From Bacillota bacterium (GTDB taxonomy: Bacteria > Bacillota_G > Limnochordia > DTU010): a stretch of 16,724 nucleotides of DNA. The notes below the pieces were generated by a model. The model did not search any database. It worked only from the letters and a program-made list of their open reading frames with translations, and was not told where the DNA came from. The position numbers were made by a program, and so were the translations under genes. The stretch is taken from the NCBI GenBank assembly GCA_012799255.1, contig JAAZLQ010000098.1, forward strand, positions 1-16,724, in the 5' to 3' direction. Of this stretch, positions 7,108-14,512 are shown one piece after another (position 1 is the first letter of the stretch; each line of letters opens with the position of its first letter).

Positions 7108-7137
7108 TTCACAAACGACGCATTTTTTATATATAAT
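7108..7137 (+). promoter_or_regulatory. Sigma-A-like promoter of the importer operon
   Basis: TTCACA (7108-7113) and a perfect TATAAT (7132-7137) are 18 nt apart in an AT-rich stretch. Transcription would begin near 7144, giving a leader of about 97 nt. A 10-bp palindrome AGTTTAAACT (7099-7108) and a GTTTAA direct repeat (7091, 7100) abut the -35, a plausible regulator site. Confidence 0.65.
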
Positions 7138-7166
7138 TAACACGAAAAGCGGACAGTCTTTCCTTT

Positions 7167-7220
7167 GATTTGACGATTGGCGCAAGGGTGACGTACCGCT
7201 AAAACGAGAAGAGCCAAATC
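7167..7220 (+). promoter_or_regulatory. Possible structured RNA leader of the importer operon
   Basis: GATTTG (7167-7172) can pair with CAAATC (7215-7220), closing a region in which TTGGCG (7177-7182) can pair with CGCTAA (7197-7202, one wobble). Alternatively TTGGC can pair with GCCAA (7213-7217). The SD AAAAGGAG (7224-7231) follows at once. It matches no riboswitch class I know; the fold was made by eye. Confidence 0.3.
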
Positions 7221-7240
7221 TAGAAAAGGAGTGTATTTGA

Positions 7241-8239
7241 ATGCTGCGCAACAGAAGGTTATTCACAGTACTTGTAGCGTTGTCCATGTTGTTTGTTTTG
7301 GTTGGAACCAGCTTTGCAGCTAGTGGCAAGGTCATGCTTTACTCTTCGATGCAAGAGGATCAGTTGTTGGCAATCAAAAAGGGTTTTGAGTCGAAATATC
7401 CTGGTATGACAATGGAATATTACTTTGCCGGCACCGGTAGAGTAATGACCAAAATCGCCACAGAAGCCCAGGCCGGTACTGTTGGTGCTGATGTAATTTG
7501 GGTAGGTGACCCTGCAGACTACATCTCCTTCAAGGAGTTGGGAATTCTCGAAGCTTATAATTCTCCAGAAGCTGCATTTATCGATGATGCCTACAAAGAT
7601 CCAGAAGGATATTACATTGGTGCCCGGATGATGAACATGGGTATTGCTTATAACACCATCTTTGTAAGACCAGAAGAGGCTCCTCAGAGTTGGAACGATC
7701 TCCTGGATCCCAAGTGGAACGACCAAATTGTCATGACAGACCCTGGTACATCTGGTACCTCTAAGTTCTGGCTGAACGCTATTGCAAGTAATGACAAGTA
7801 TGGCATTGAGTATTTAGAAAAACTGAGAGCAAATGGTTGCTACGTTGAAAGTGGTACCACCGCTACCCATAATCAGTTAGCAGCAGGTGCATATTGGGTT
7901 GGCGTATGTTTGGACTATGTTACCGCAAGTTTAGCCGAGCAAGGCTCGACGATAGCTTTTGTTTTCCCAGAGGATACCGTATCCATTTTCAGCCCAATCG
8001 GTCTGGTTAAAGGCTCCGCTAACCAGGAAAATGGCAAACTGCTCTACGACTATATTCTATCTAAGGAAGGTCAAGAGATTCTCGTCAGTCAAAACCTGAT
8101 TTCCGTTCGCAGTGACGTGGAGCAATCTGGCGTAGACGTGGCTGAAATTGCGAAGAAAGCCCTCTCCCTTGATCTAGAAGCTATGGCTGCGGAGAATGAC
8201 GAGAACTTAGCTGCTTATGACAAGATCTTTGGTATTTAA
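7241..8239 (+). CDS. Periplasmic solute-binding protein of FbpA/AfuA type
   Basis: A 332-residue secreted receptor for the following ABC importer. It has a Sec signal peptide (basic LRNRR, a hydrophobic core at about 8-22, then TSFAA near 23-27) with a probable cleavage at 26 or 27. There is no lipobox cysteine, so it is soluble rather than lipid-anchored. The mature part starts with KVMLYSSMQED, typical of the ferric iron, hexose-phosphate or phosphonate binding family (SBP type 2, COG1840-like). Other family segments are GADVIWVGDPADY (82-94) and an aGxYWVGVCLDY region (215-226). Cysteines 200 and 223 could pair. The SD AAAAGGAG is 9 nt from ATG 7241. It is first in the operon and is followed by a strong hairpin. 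The ligand cannot be decided: iron, sugar phosphate and aminophosphonate receptors share this fold. Confidence 0.9.
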   Translation: MLRNRRLFTVLVALSMLFVLVGTSFAASGKVMLYSSMQEDQLLAIKKGFESKYPGMTMEYYFAGTGRVMTKIATEAQAGTVGADVIWVGDPADYISFKELGILEAYNSPEAAFIDDAYKDPEGYYIGARMMNMGIAYNTIFVRPEEAPQSWNDLLDPKWNDQIVMTDPGTSGTSKFWLNAIASNDKYGIEYLEKLRANGCYVESGTTATHNQLAAGAYWVGVCLDYVTASLAEQGSTIAFVFPEDTVSIFSPIGLVKGSANQENGKLLYDYILSKEGQEILVSQNLISVRSDVEQSGVDVAEIAKKALSLDLEAMAAENDENLAAYDKIFGI

Positions 8240-8277
8240 TAACGGACTCTAATACTTAGAACTGATCGACGTTTGCG

Positions 8278-8304
8278 GGCAGCGGGTAAGTACTACCTGC
8301 TGCC
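8278..8304 (+). other. Intercistronic mRNA hairpin after the binding-protein gene
   Basis: GGCAGCGGGTA (8278-8288) pairs with TACCTGCTGCC (8294-8304) over 11 bp with one wobble and a 5-nt loop. No T run follows, so it is unlikely to be a full terminator. It lies between the binding-protein stop and the SD of the first ATPase, where hairpins often protect the upstream mRNA and raise binding-protein levels over the other subunits. Confidence 0.7.
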
Positions 8305-8329
8305 TACCTTATATCAGGAGGAGGAAACC

Positions 8330-9415
8330 ATGTCGTATGTAAGATTTGAGAATATCTCATTCAGTTACGGCAACAACCAAGTGCTCAAGAACTTCTCGTT
8401 GACCTTGGAAAAAAACGAGATCATGTGCTTGGTTGGGCCATCTGGATGCGGTAAAACGACTCTGGTCAGGTGTCTTTTAGGTTTAAACAAGCCTGATGAG
8501 GGTGAAATCTATGTCGGGGACCAGTGCATGTTTAGTAGCACTAAGCGCATTAATGTGCCTGCAGAACGTCGGGGTATTGGTATTGTCTTTCAGGACTATG
8601 CAGTTTGGCCCCACCTAACTGTAAAGGAGAACATTGCATACCCCCTGCGCAAACGCCGGGTGAACAAGAACGAAATCGATCGTCGCGTGCAAGATGTGCT
8701 GAAACTAGTTAGTATGAGCGAGTATATCAACCACCTGCCCAGTCAACTCTCTGGTGGTCAGCAACAGCGTGTGGCCATTGCCAGGGCTTTAATGACAAGC
8801 GACGATTTGATTGTCATGGACGAGCCTATTACCAACTTAGATGCAAAGTTGCGAGAACAGATGTTATTCGAAATCCGCGAAATGCAACGCAATATTGGTA
8901 CTACTGTCTTTTATATTACCCATGACCAAAAAGCCGCTCTCCAATTGGGTGACCAAATCGCGATTATGAGTAAAACAGGGGACCTTGTACAATTAGGTTC
9001 TGATGAGGATATTATCCTGAGACCAAAAAACCGGTTCATTTTTGAGTTTATCGGAGTAACGAACTTCTTGCCTCTTAAACTTGTGGACTCTGCGTACACA
9101 CTTGATTTGGGAAGCAAAATGGTTCCATGGCCTGAACCGATCCCGGACAGTGTGAAAAATGGTCGACCACTGGAGATGGGCGTTCGTCCTAACGATATCG
9201 TTTTTGATAACTCATCACCTATCCGAGGGAAGGTTAGACGTTCTGTGTTTCTGGGGAGTGAATATGAGTATTTTGTGGAACTGGGTGATAGGGAACTTCG
9301 TGTTCAGCAAGGTACCCTTGATGTTGCTTTAAGGGGTATAGCTACAGAAGGTAGCGAAGTGGGGATCAAGTTCCTGAATCCTCATTACTATGAAGCTGCT
9401 AGTGAGGGGGTTTGA
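8330..9415 (+). CDS. Importer ATP-binding subunit A (PotA/FbpC type)
   Basis: A 361-residue cytoplasmic ATPase. It has Walker A GPSGCGKTT (36-44), Q-loop Q88 in VFQDYAVWPH, signature LSGGQQQR (140-147), Walker B LIVMDEP (160-166), a D-loop reading TNLDA instead of the usual SNLDA, and switch H198 in ITHDQ. The C-terminal part (about 240-355) is a TOBE-type domain, with GVRPNDI at 284-290, as in regulators of binding-protein-dependent importers. The start ATG 8330 is fixed by a very strong SD, AGGAGGAGG (8316-8324); a reading frame from TTG 8273 would run through the intercistronic hairpin and is not credible. The gene is followed 4 nt later by the fused permease. A second, non-identical ATPase lies beyond it, so the complex may use a heterodimer. 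Confidence 0.93.
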   Translation: MSYVRFENISFSYGNNQVLKNFSLTLEKNEIMCLVGPSGCGKTTLVRCLLGLNKPDEGEIYVGDQCMFSSTKRINVPAERRGIGIVFQDYAVWPHLTVKENIAYPLRKRRVNKNEIDRRVQDVLKLVSMSEYINHLPSQLSGGQQQRVAIARALMTSDDLIVMDEPITNLDAKLREQMLFEIREMQRNIGTTVFYITHDQKAALQLGDQIAIMSKTGDLVQLGSDEDIILRPKNRFIFEFIGVTNFLPLKLVDSAYTLDLGSKMVPWPEPIPDSVKNGRPLEMGVRPNDIVFDNSSPIRGKVRRSVFLGSEYEYFVELGDRELRVQQGTLDVALRGIATEGSEVGIKFLNPHYYEAASEGV

Positions 9416-9419
9416 TTCC

Positions 9420-11135
9420 ATGATTAACTTAAGAAGAAACAAGGAACTAGCAGCGGTAGAAGGACGTCGCTTTAGTCTGGATGGTGTAATGACCGGTCTT
9501 AGTTTTGCCTTACTTTTGGTGATCGTGGTTATCCCGATTTCGATGATCGTCTATCATGCGTTTTTCTTCGAGGGCAAGTTCTCCCTTGATCTGATTGTGG
9601 ATCAACTCACCCGCGACACAACCATGTCTGCAATGTGGAACACGATCAAGATTGCTGCCTTAGTTACGTTGCTCGGTACGATTGTTGGAGTTTTTTATGC
9701 TTGGCTCCTTGGACGTAGCAATATTCCCGGGAAGAAGTTAATGCGGTTTTTGTTTACTATTCCCTATATGTTTCCACCGTTTTTGGGAGCGATGGCCTGG
9801 GATCTGTTATTAAACGGACGGTCAGGCTACCTGAATCGATGGATGATGAGAACGTTCAATCTTTCCTCGGCTCCTTTTAACATTAACAGCATTTGGGGAA
9901 TCGTTTTTGTTGAACTATCGTACTATTTCCCCTTTGTGTTTATGCAAGTGGTCAGTGCATTGGAGCGTATGGACCCGACCTTGGAAGAGAGTGCTCGGAT
10001 TGCCGGTGCCAAGCAGGGTAAGGTGATCTGGAAGATTACGCTTCCCTTGGTTCTGCCTGCCATTTCTGCAGGAGCGTTACTAATTCTGATTAGCTCGTTA
10101 GCGCACTTCGGAGTGCCCGCAATCCTTGGATTTTCGCAAGGTATTTTCACCTTACCTACCAGAATTTATGCCGTTATAGCCCGCTCGGGTGGTAGCTTTG
10201 ATGGCATTCGCCAAGGTGCAGCACTGTCTATCCTATTGGTGGCAGTTGTGTCGGTTGCCCTCTGGATCCAGAAACGGGTGCTTAGCTCTGGAGGCTATGA
10301 CATCATTAAGGGTAAAAGTATGCGACCAACACTGATCAACCTGCGTGGCGCAAGAATTCCCCTCTTCATCCTAGCTTTATCGACTCTAGTTGTGATCGTG
10401 TTGGTTCCGTTGGGAATGATTTTCTTAGTGGGTTTAGTAAAGGCTTATGGTTTACCACTTATCCCTGCAAACTTTACGTTGGCCAACTACCAAAGGATCT
10501 TTACGGCAAGTGGAACCATCGAGTCCATTAAAAACTCCCTGGTGTTATCCATCAGTGCCGGTGTAATCAGTATGCTCTTGGGTACATTGATTGCCTATGT
10601 TGTCCAGAAGATCAAACCTAAGGGCACAGGGGTTTTAGAGATTATGTCTGTATTACCTTATTCCATTCCAGGAACAGTGCTGGCGATTGGTGTTATCCTT
10701 GCCTGGTCTGGAAGTCTCGGGATCAACCTCTACAACACTCTCTGGATCATTCTCGTCGCCTATATAGCTAGATACTTGTCGTTCTCCATGAAAACTTCGT
10801 CTGCAGCTCTGCTCCAGGTGCATCCGTCTTTGGAGGAAGCCGCCCGTACCTGTGGTGCTTCTCACACGGAAAGTCTAAAGGACATTACCTTGCCCCTTAT
10901 TCGCCCAGCCATGATTTCAGGTTTCTTCCTGATCTTCTTGCCGGCGATGCGGGAAGTCACAACTTCAGTATTGCTCTATGGTCCTTATACTCGCACCCTG
11001 GGTGTTCAGATTTACTCGTTGCGTGATGCAGGAATGATGCCACAAGCTTCAGCATTGGGATCTGTGGCGATTATCTTAATCATTATTATCAACTCAATCG
11101 TTACCGCTCTTAACAGAGACCGGAGGGGGGTTTAG
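9420..11135 (+). CDS. Fused two-domain importer permease (FbpB/AfuB type)
   Basis: A 571-residue inner-membrane protein made of two fused transport domains, about twelve helices in all. Each half carries the EAA loop that docks onto the ATPase: EESARIAGA with ITLP (189-209) and EEAARTCGA with ITLP (472-492). The linker lies at about 285-312. A fused permease is typical of the FbpB (ferric iron) and AfuB (hexose phosphate) families, where two permease chains are replaced by one. The start at ATG 9420 has SD GAGGGGG (9404-9410, spacing 9); the stop of the upstream ATPase is 4 nt before. The two EAA loops differ, which fits with two different ATPases (subunits A and B) flanking this gene. The imported solute is not evident. 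Confidence 0.93.
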   Translation: MINLRRNKELAAVEGRRFSLDGVMTGLSFALLLVIVVIPISMIVYHAFFFEGKFSLDLIVDQLTRDTTMSAMWNTIKIAALVTLLGTIVGVFYAWLLGRSNIPGKKLMRFLFTIPYMFPPFLGAMAWDLLLNGRSGYLNRWMMRTFNLSSAPFNINSIWGIVFVELSYYFPFVFMQVVSALERMDPTLEESARIAGAKQGKVIWKITLPLVLPAISAGALLILISSLAHFGVPAILGFSQGIFTLPTRIYAVIARSGGSFDGIRQGAALSILLVAVVSVALWIQKRVLSSGGYDIIKGKSMRPTLINLRGARIPLFILALSTLVVIVLVPLGMIFLVGLVKAYGLPLIPANFTLANYQRIFTASGTIESIKNSLVLSISAGVISMLLGTLIAYVVQKIKPKGTGVLEIMSVLPYSIPGTVLAIGVILAWSGSLGINLYNTLWIILVAYIARYLSFSMKTSSAALLQVHPSLEEAARTCGASHTESLKDITLPLIRPAMISGFFLIFLPAMREVTTSVLLYGPYTRTLGVQIYSLRDAGMMPQASALGSVAIILIIIINSIVTALNRDRRGV

Positions 11136-11138
11136 GAT

Positions 11139-12248
11139 ATGGCTCAAATACAAGTACAGCTCAAGAATGTTACCAAACGCTTCACTACCAAGACCCTTGG
11201 CGACATTGTTGCGGTGGATGATTTCAACTTTGAAGTGTACGAGGGCGAGTGTTTTTCAATCCTTGGTCCCTCCGGCTGTGGCAAAACGACTGCTCTACGC
11301 ATGATCGCTGGCTTTGAAGATCTAACCGAGGGTGAGATCTATCTAAGCGGCCGCCCGGTTTCTAGTAGCAGTAAAAATTTGTACGTCCCACCGGAAGAAC
11401 GAGATTTGGGGATGGTTTTCCAGGCTTTTGCTGTGTGGCCCCACATGAATGTGTTTGAAAACGTGGCCTTTCCTTTACGAATCAAAAAGGTTAATCGCAC
11501 TGAGATTGATCGACGGGTGCGAGAAGCGCTCAACCATACCAGCTTGACCGGTTTGGAAAACGTGTATCCTTCGGATCTCTCTGGTGGACAGCAGCAGCGG
11601 ATCGCCTTAGCCCGTGCCATTGTAACCAATCCCAAGGTAATGCTGCTTGATGAGCCCTTGTCTAATCTCGATCCACATTTACGTGAAACGATGCGGTTTG
11701 AGCTGAAGGAGTTACAACGCAAGTTCGGTTTTACCATTATCTTTGTAACTCACGACCAATCGGAAGCAATGGCGCTTTCTGACCGTATGTTAGTAGCTGA
11801 TATGGGTAGAATCATGCAGATAGATACACCGGAAAATCTGTACAATAAGCCCATCAACCGCTTCGTCCATAGTTTCTTGGGCGAGAGTACTTTCTTGAAA
11901 GTGATCATTAAAGATGGGCAAGTGTTTGCTGAGGGAGATCTGGAGCATCCACTGGATGTAACGCCTCCACCCAATGCTGAGCCTGAGATGATTCTTGCTA
12001 CTCGCCCTAACGCTATCGAGCTAAGCGGGGACGAGGGATATCAGACCCATATTAAGACAAGGATTTTCTTAACGGATCGTACCGAGTATGTGGTTCCCAT
12101 TGGCAACCAGAGCCTCAAAGTGCAAACCCCGCATCGGATTGCTTTTGCTCAGGGCGACCCCTGCCGAGTCAGCTTTGTGGAACCTATGTGGTATCCTGTG
12201 GAAGATGCTGATGCTGAAAAAGAGCGTCAACGTCGCCAGTTGATCTAA
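11139..12248 (+). CDS. Importer ATP-binding subunit B (PotA/FbpC type)
   Basis: A 369-residue ATPase paralogous to the one upstream of the permease. The motifs are intact: Walker A GPSGCGKTT (43-51), Q95 in VFQAFAVWPH, signature LSGGQQQR (147-154), Walker B VMLLDEP (167-173), D-loop SNLD and switch H205 in VTHDQ. A TOBE-like C-terminal domain (about 285-350, with ATRPNAIEL at 287-295) is followed by a charged tail. ATG 11139 has SD GGAGGGGGG (11122-11130, spacing 8), 3 nt after the permease stop. Both ATPases share the PEER or PAER insert and the AVWPH segment, so they derive from one ancestor. They are clearly diverged, so this is an old duplication and not an assembly repeat. The gene is last in the operon, before a bidirectional terminator. 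Confidence 0.93.
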   Translation: MAQIQVQLKNVTKRFTTKTLGDIVAVDDFNFEVYEGECFSILGPSGCGKTTALRMIAGFEDLTEGEIYLSGRPVSSSSKNLYVPPEERDLGMVFQAFAVWPHMNVFENVAFPLRIKKVNRTEIDRRVREALNHTSLTGLENVYPSDLSGGQQQRIALARAIVTNPKVMLLDEPLSNLDPHLRETMRFELKELQRKFGFTIIFVTHDQSEAMALSDRMLVADMGRIMQIDTPENLYNKPINRFVHSFLGESTFLKVIIKDGQVFAEGDLEHPLDVTPPPNAEPEMILATRPNAIELSGDEGYQTHIKTRIFLTDRTEYVVPIGNQSLKVQTPHRIAFAQGDPCRVSFVEPMWYPVEDADAEKERQRRQLI

Positions 12249-12259
12249 CTAAATGAAAA

Positions 12260-12301
12260 AACCTTGCTGGTGTAATGTGGCACCGGCAAGGTTTCTTTCT
12301 T
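12260..12301. terminator. Bidirectional terminator between importer and AraC gene
   Basis: AACCTTGCTGGTG (12260-12272) pairs with CACCGGCAAGGTT (12281-12293) over 13 bp with one wobble and an 8-nt loop. The plus strand has a T-rich tail (TCTTTCTT). The minus strand reads into GGTTTTTTCATTT, a better T run. It serves both convergent genes. Confidence 0.88.
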
Positions 12302-14369
12302 AGATTTTACGCTTTTGGTCTTGACTGAACTCCTTAGGAGTCATGCCCACAAGTTCTTTGAATACAACGAAAAAGTACTTAGTATTGGAGAAGCCCACTT
12401 GGGCAGCGATTTCTTTTACCGGCGCCGATGTATCTTTAAGTAGCCTTTTGGCGTTATCAATCCTCGTTATTTTTATCTTATCCGCAATGGACATTCCAGT
12501 GCTTTCCCGATAAAGCCGGCCCAAATAGACTGCATTCATACCCATTTCATCAGCAATGCTTTGGGCAGAAAGGTTGTTGTCGGAAAAACCGGCCAATATC
12601 CGCTCATTCACTTTATTAGCTAAATGCTTTAAGCTATCTTTACGTCGGTGGTTCTGTTCGGCGACAATGCTTTGAAAAATGCAATCAAGCAATTGGTGAA
12701 GCTCAGCCACGTCCTCAAGATCGTCCAAAATATCTGGTGCGTTGGGTTGGGGCTCCAACTCTAGTTCGTCCAAAAGTCCATTGAGATGTTTGATAATATA
12801 TCTGATGAAAAAACGAAAATCGCTAAACTTAGTATGGCGGATCTTGGAAAATATTTCTCTCCAGCACGTTCTTGCTTGATCTAGCTGTCCTGCCCGAAGG
12901 AAGTTAAACAAGGGCTCGATGTCTTTGGTCGAAAACTCAATTGGTTCATGATAAGCGGTTGTGAGCTTTTCAGACAGGACCTTCTGTCCCGCGTATAAGA
13001 AGCGTTGTTGCCACAACTCAGTTAGGTTTTCATAGCACTGGCTAAGCTCTGTGGCGGAGTGCTTAGGTTCGCCATAAAGGCACCGACAGTCTATGACGTT
13101 TGCTATCTTTAGGCACAATTCGAGAGTGTCCTGTTCGGTGGAATCACTGATCAATACCGCACACCCCCAAGGTGTGGTCGTGGTCAGAGTAGGACAGGGA
13201 GTGGAGTCTTGCACAGTTTTGCGGAGCAAGTCTAGATCAGCACACTCCACAAGGATGAGCGAGGCTGGAAAGCTGATGATCTCAACTTCCTCGCCTTGAA
13301 GTAATCTTTCCACCTGCTTGGTAAGGTGTTGTTCTTGATGGGTTTCTAACAAATGATCCATTCGTTTGGTCATACTTTCTTCACTTACATCAACCTTTTG
13401 CAGCGCCTCCCGTACTGCTTTAAAGGGGAGATAGAGGGCGAAAAGCGTATAGAGGGCACCACCGATTAATATGCTGGTTACAACCATCAGTACGACCAAA
13501 GTAAAGTTCCTTATTTTAGTTAGGCCCGGCAGGAGTGTGTCTGTGTCAAAGGCTCTGAGATAGTAAACACCTAAGTTGCTCAATTGATAGTACATCCAGC
13601 CACTGCGAGATCTGGGTTGCAGGATAAACCCGTGACTGCTAGCTTCCTCGAAACGTTCGAGCAGAGTGGGCCAGATTTGGCGTACCTGTTCGCTGAGCAA
13701 CTCGTCTCTAGCAACCAGGATTTCTCCGTCGTCGCCAACGATCACACTATTATGGTCTGACGAAATACCAAGTAGCTGATGTTCGTACCAGTTAGCTCGT
13801 ACATTTAATAGCAGTGTACCCCCATTTGGAATGTTACGTTCAAAAAACAAAAAGGAGTAGGTTTCACCATCTGCGGTTTGCCGCTTAATCGGACCAATGG
13901 AACCGTGCTTTTCGCGTGCAACCATTAGTTCAAAGGTGTCGCGATCAGGGAAGTACTGACTCGCGGTGGTAGTGTGACCGCCCCCTGAGGTATACATAGT
14001 GTCCGTCCATGCGTTATAGATCATGGCACTAGACAAAAAGGTGCTACTACTTACCCAATTGCCTAAGTCTCTCAGCCCGGCGATCCGTTCTGCATTGGTG
14101 AGTTCCTCGATAGTACGCAACTTCATTAATGAACGTGAATAGAACATCTGCATCGCTGTGTTATGAATAACTTCAAGCAACGCGCCAGAAATTGTATCAA
14201 CCTGTTCGACAAACTCGTTATTCATCAGTGTAAGGGACTGAATCAATGAGTTTTGTGACATATGGAAGAAAATAAGAAGAGAGCTTGAGAGGATGGCTGT
14301 TACAAGAAGGATGATCGCGGTCCTGCGCAACAAAGAATTATGAAACAACTTGGACTTTGTCCCGATCAT
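12300..14369 (-). CDS. Membrane-anchored AraC-family regulator with external sensor
   Basis: A 689-residue one-component regulator. Residues 17-37 and 288-311 are transmembrane helices and enclose an extracytoplasmic region of about 250 residues (38-287), probably a Cache-like sensor. A linker (312-582) has a coiled-coil-like start. Residues 583-685 form the AraC DNA-binding domain, with helix-turn-helix 1 near SAQSIADEMG (601-610) and helix-turn-helix 2 near VKEIAAQVGFSNTKYFFVVF (651-670), ending in GMTPKEF. There is no kinase or receiver domain, so the signal would pass straight from outside to DNA, as proposed for YesS-type Firmicute regulators. The start is ATG 14369 with GGTGAT just upstream as a partial SD. 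It converges on the importer operon and shares its terminator; control of that operon is likely but inferred. Confidence 0.92.
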   Translation of the reverse strand: MIGTKSKLFHNSLLRRTAIILLVTAILSSSLLIFFHMSQNSLIQSLTLMNNEFVEQVDTISGALLEVIHNTAMQMFYSRSLMKLRTIEELTNAERIAGLRDLGNWVSSSTFLSSAMIYNAWTDTMYTSGGGHTTTASQYFPDRDTFELMVAREKHGSIGPIKRQTADGETYSFLFFERNIPNGGTLLLNVRANWYEHQLLGISSDHNSVIVGDDGEILVARDELLSEQVRQIWPTLLERFEEASSHGFILQPRSRSGWMYYQLSNLGVYYLRAFDTDTLLPGLTKIRNFTLVVLMVVTSILIGGALYTLFALYLPFKAVREALQKVDVSEESMTKRMDHLLETHQEQHLTKQVERLLQGEEVEIISFPASLILVECADLDLLRKTVQDSTPCPTLTTTTPWGCAVLISDSTEQDTLELCLKIANVIDCRCLYGEPKHSATELSQCYENLTELWQQRFLYAGQKVLSEKLTTAYHEPIEFSTKDIEPLFNFLRAGQLDQARTCWREIFSKIRHTKFSDFRFFIRYIIKHLNGLLDELELEPQPNAPDILDDLEDVAELHQLLDCIFQSIVAEQNHRRKDSLKHLANKVNERILAGFSDNNLSAQSIADEMGMNAVYLGRLYRESTGMSIADKIKITRIDNAKRLLKDTSAPVKEIAAQVGFSNTKYFFVVFKELVGMTPKEFSQDQKRKI

Positions 14370-14466
14370 GTAATCACCATTTTCATTATCTGTTAACTTA
14401 TTGTTCTCCGCGTATCGTTCAATCCCTGCTTGCGCCCATCTTCCAGCAGTTATCTGGCCTTAACAG

Positions 14467-14498
14467 GAAAACCTACATCAGTTGCGATGTAGGTTTTC
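14467..14498 (-). terminator. Terminator of the marR-ftsH unit
   Basis: GAAAACCTACATC (14467-14479) and GATGTAGGTTTTC (14486-14498) form a perfect 13-bp stem with a 6-nt loop, 14 nt beyond the ftsH stop. The T run lies within the stem arm, so it is a moderately canonical intrinsic terminator. The stretch 14370-14466 holds the upstream region of the AraC gene, where I see no convincing promoter. Confidence 0.75.
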
Positions 14499-14512
14499 TA
14501 ACTATGCAAGTG

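Noticed and set aside
8273..8329. N-terminal extension of ATPase A from TTG 8273
   Set aside because: It would translate through the intercistronic hairpin and the strong SD at 8316-8324, and it adds residues not typical of the family.
9390..9419. Upstream start of the fused permease at 9390
   Set aside because: It overlaps the ATPase end and lacks an SD, whereas ATG 9420 has GAGGGGG at a spacing of 9.
8330..12248. The two importer ATPases as an assembly duplication
   Set aside because: They differ in length and across most of their sequence, including the D-loop and C-terminal domain, so they are old paralogues.
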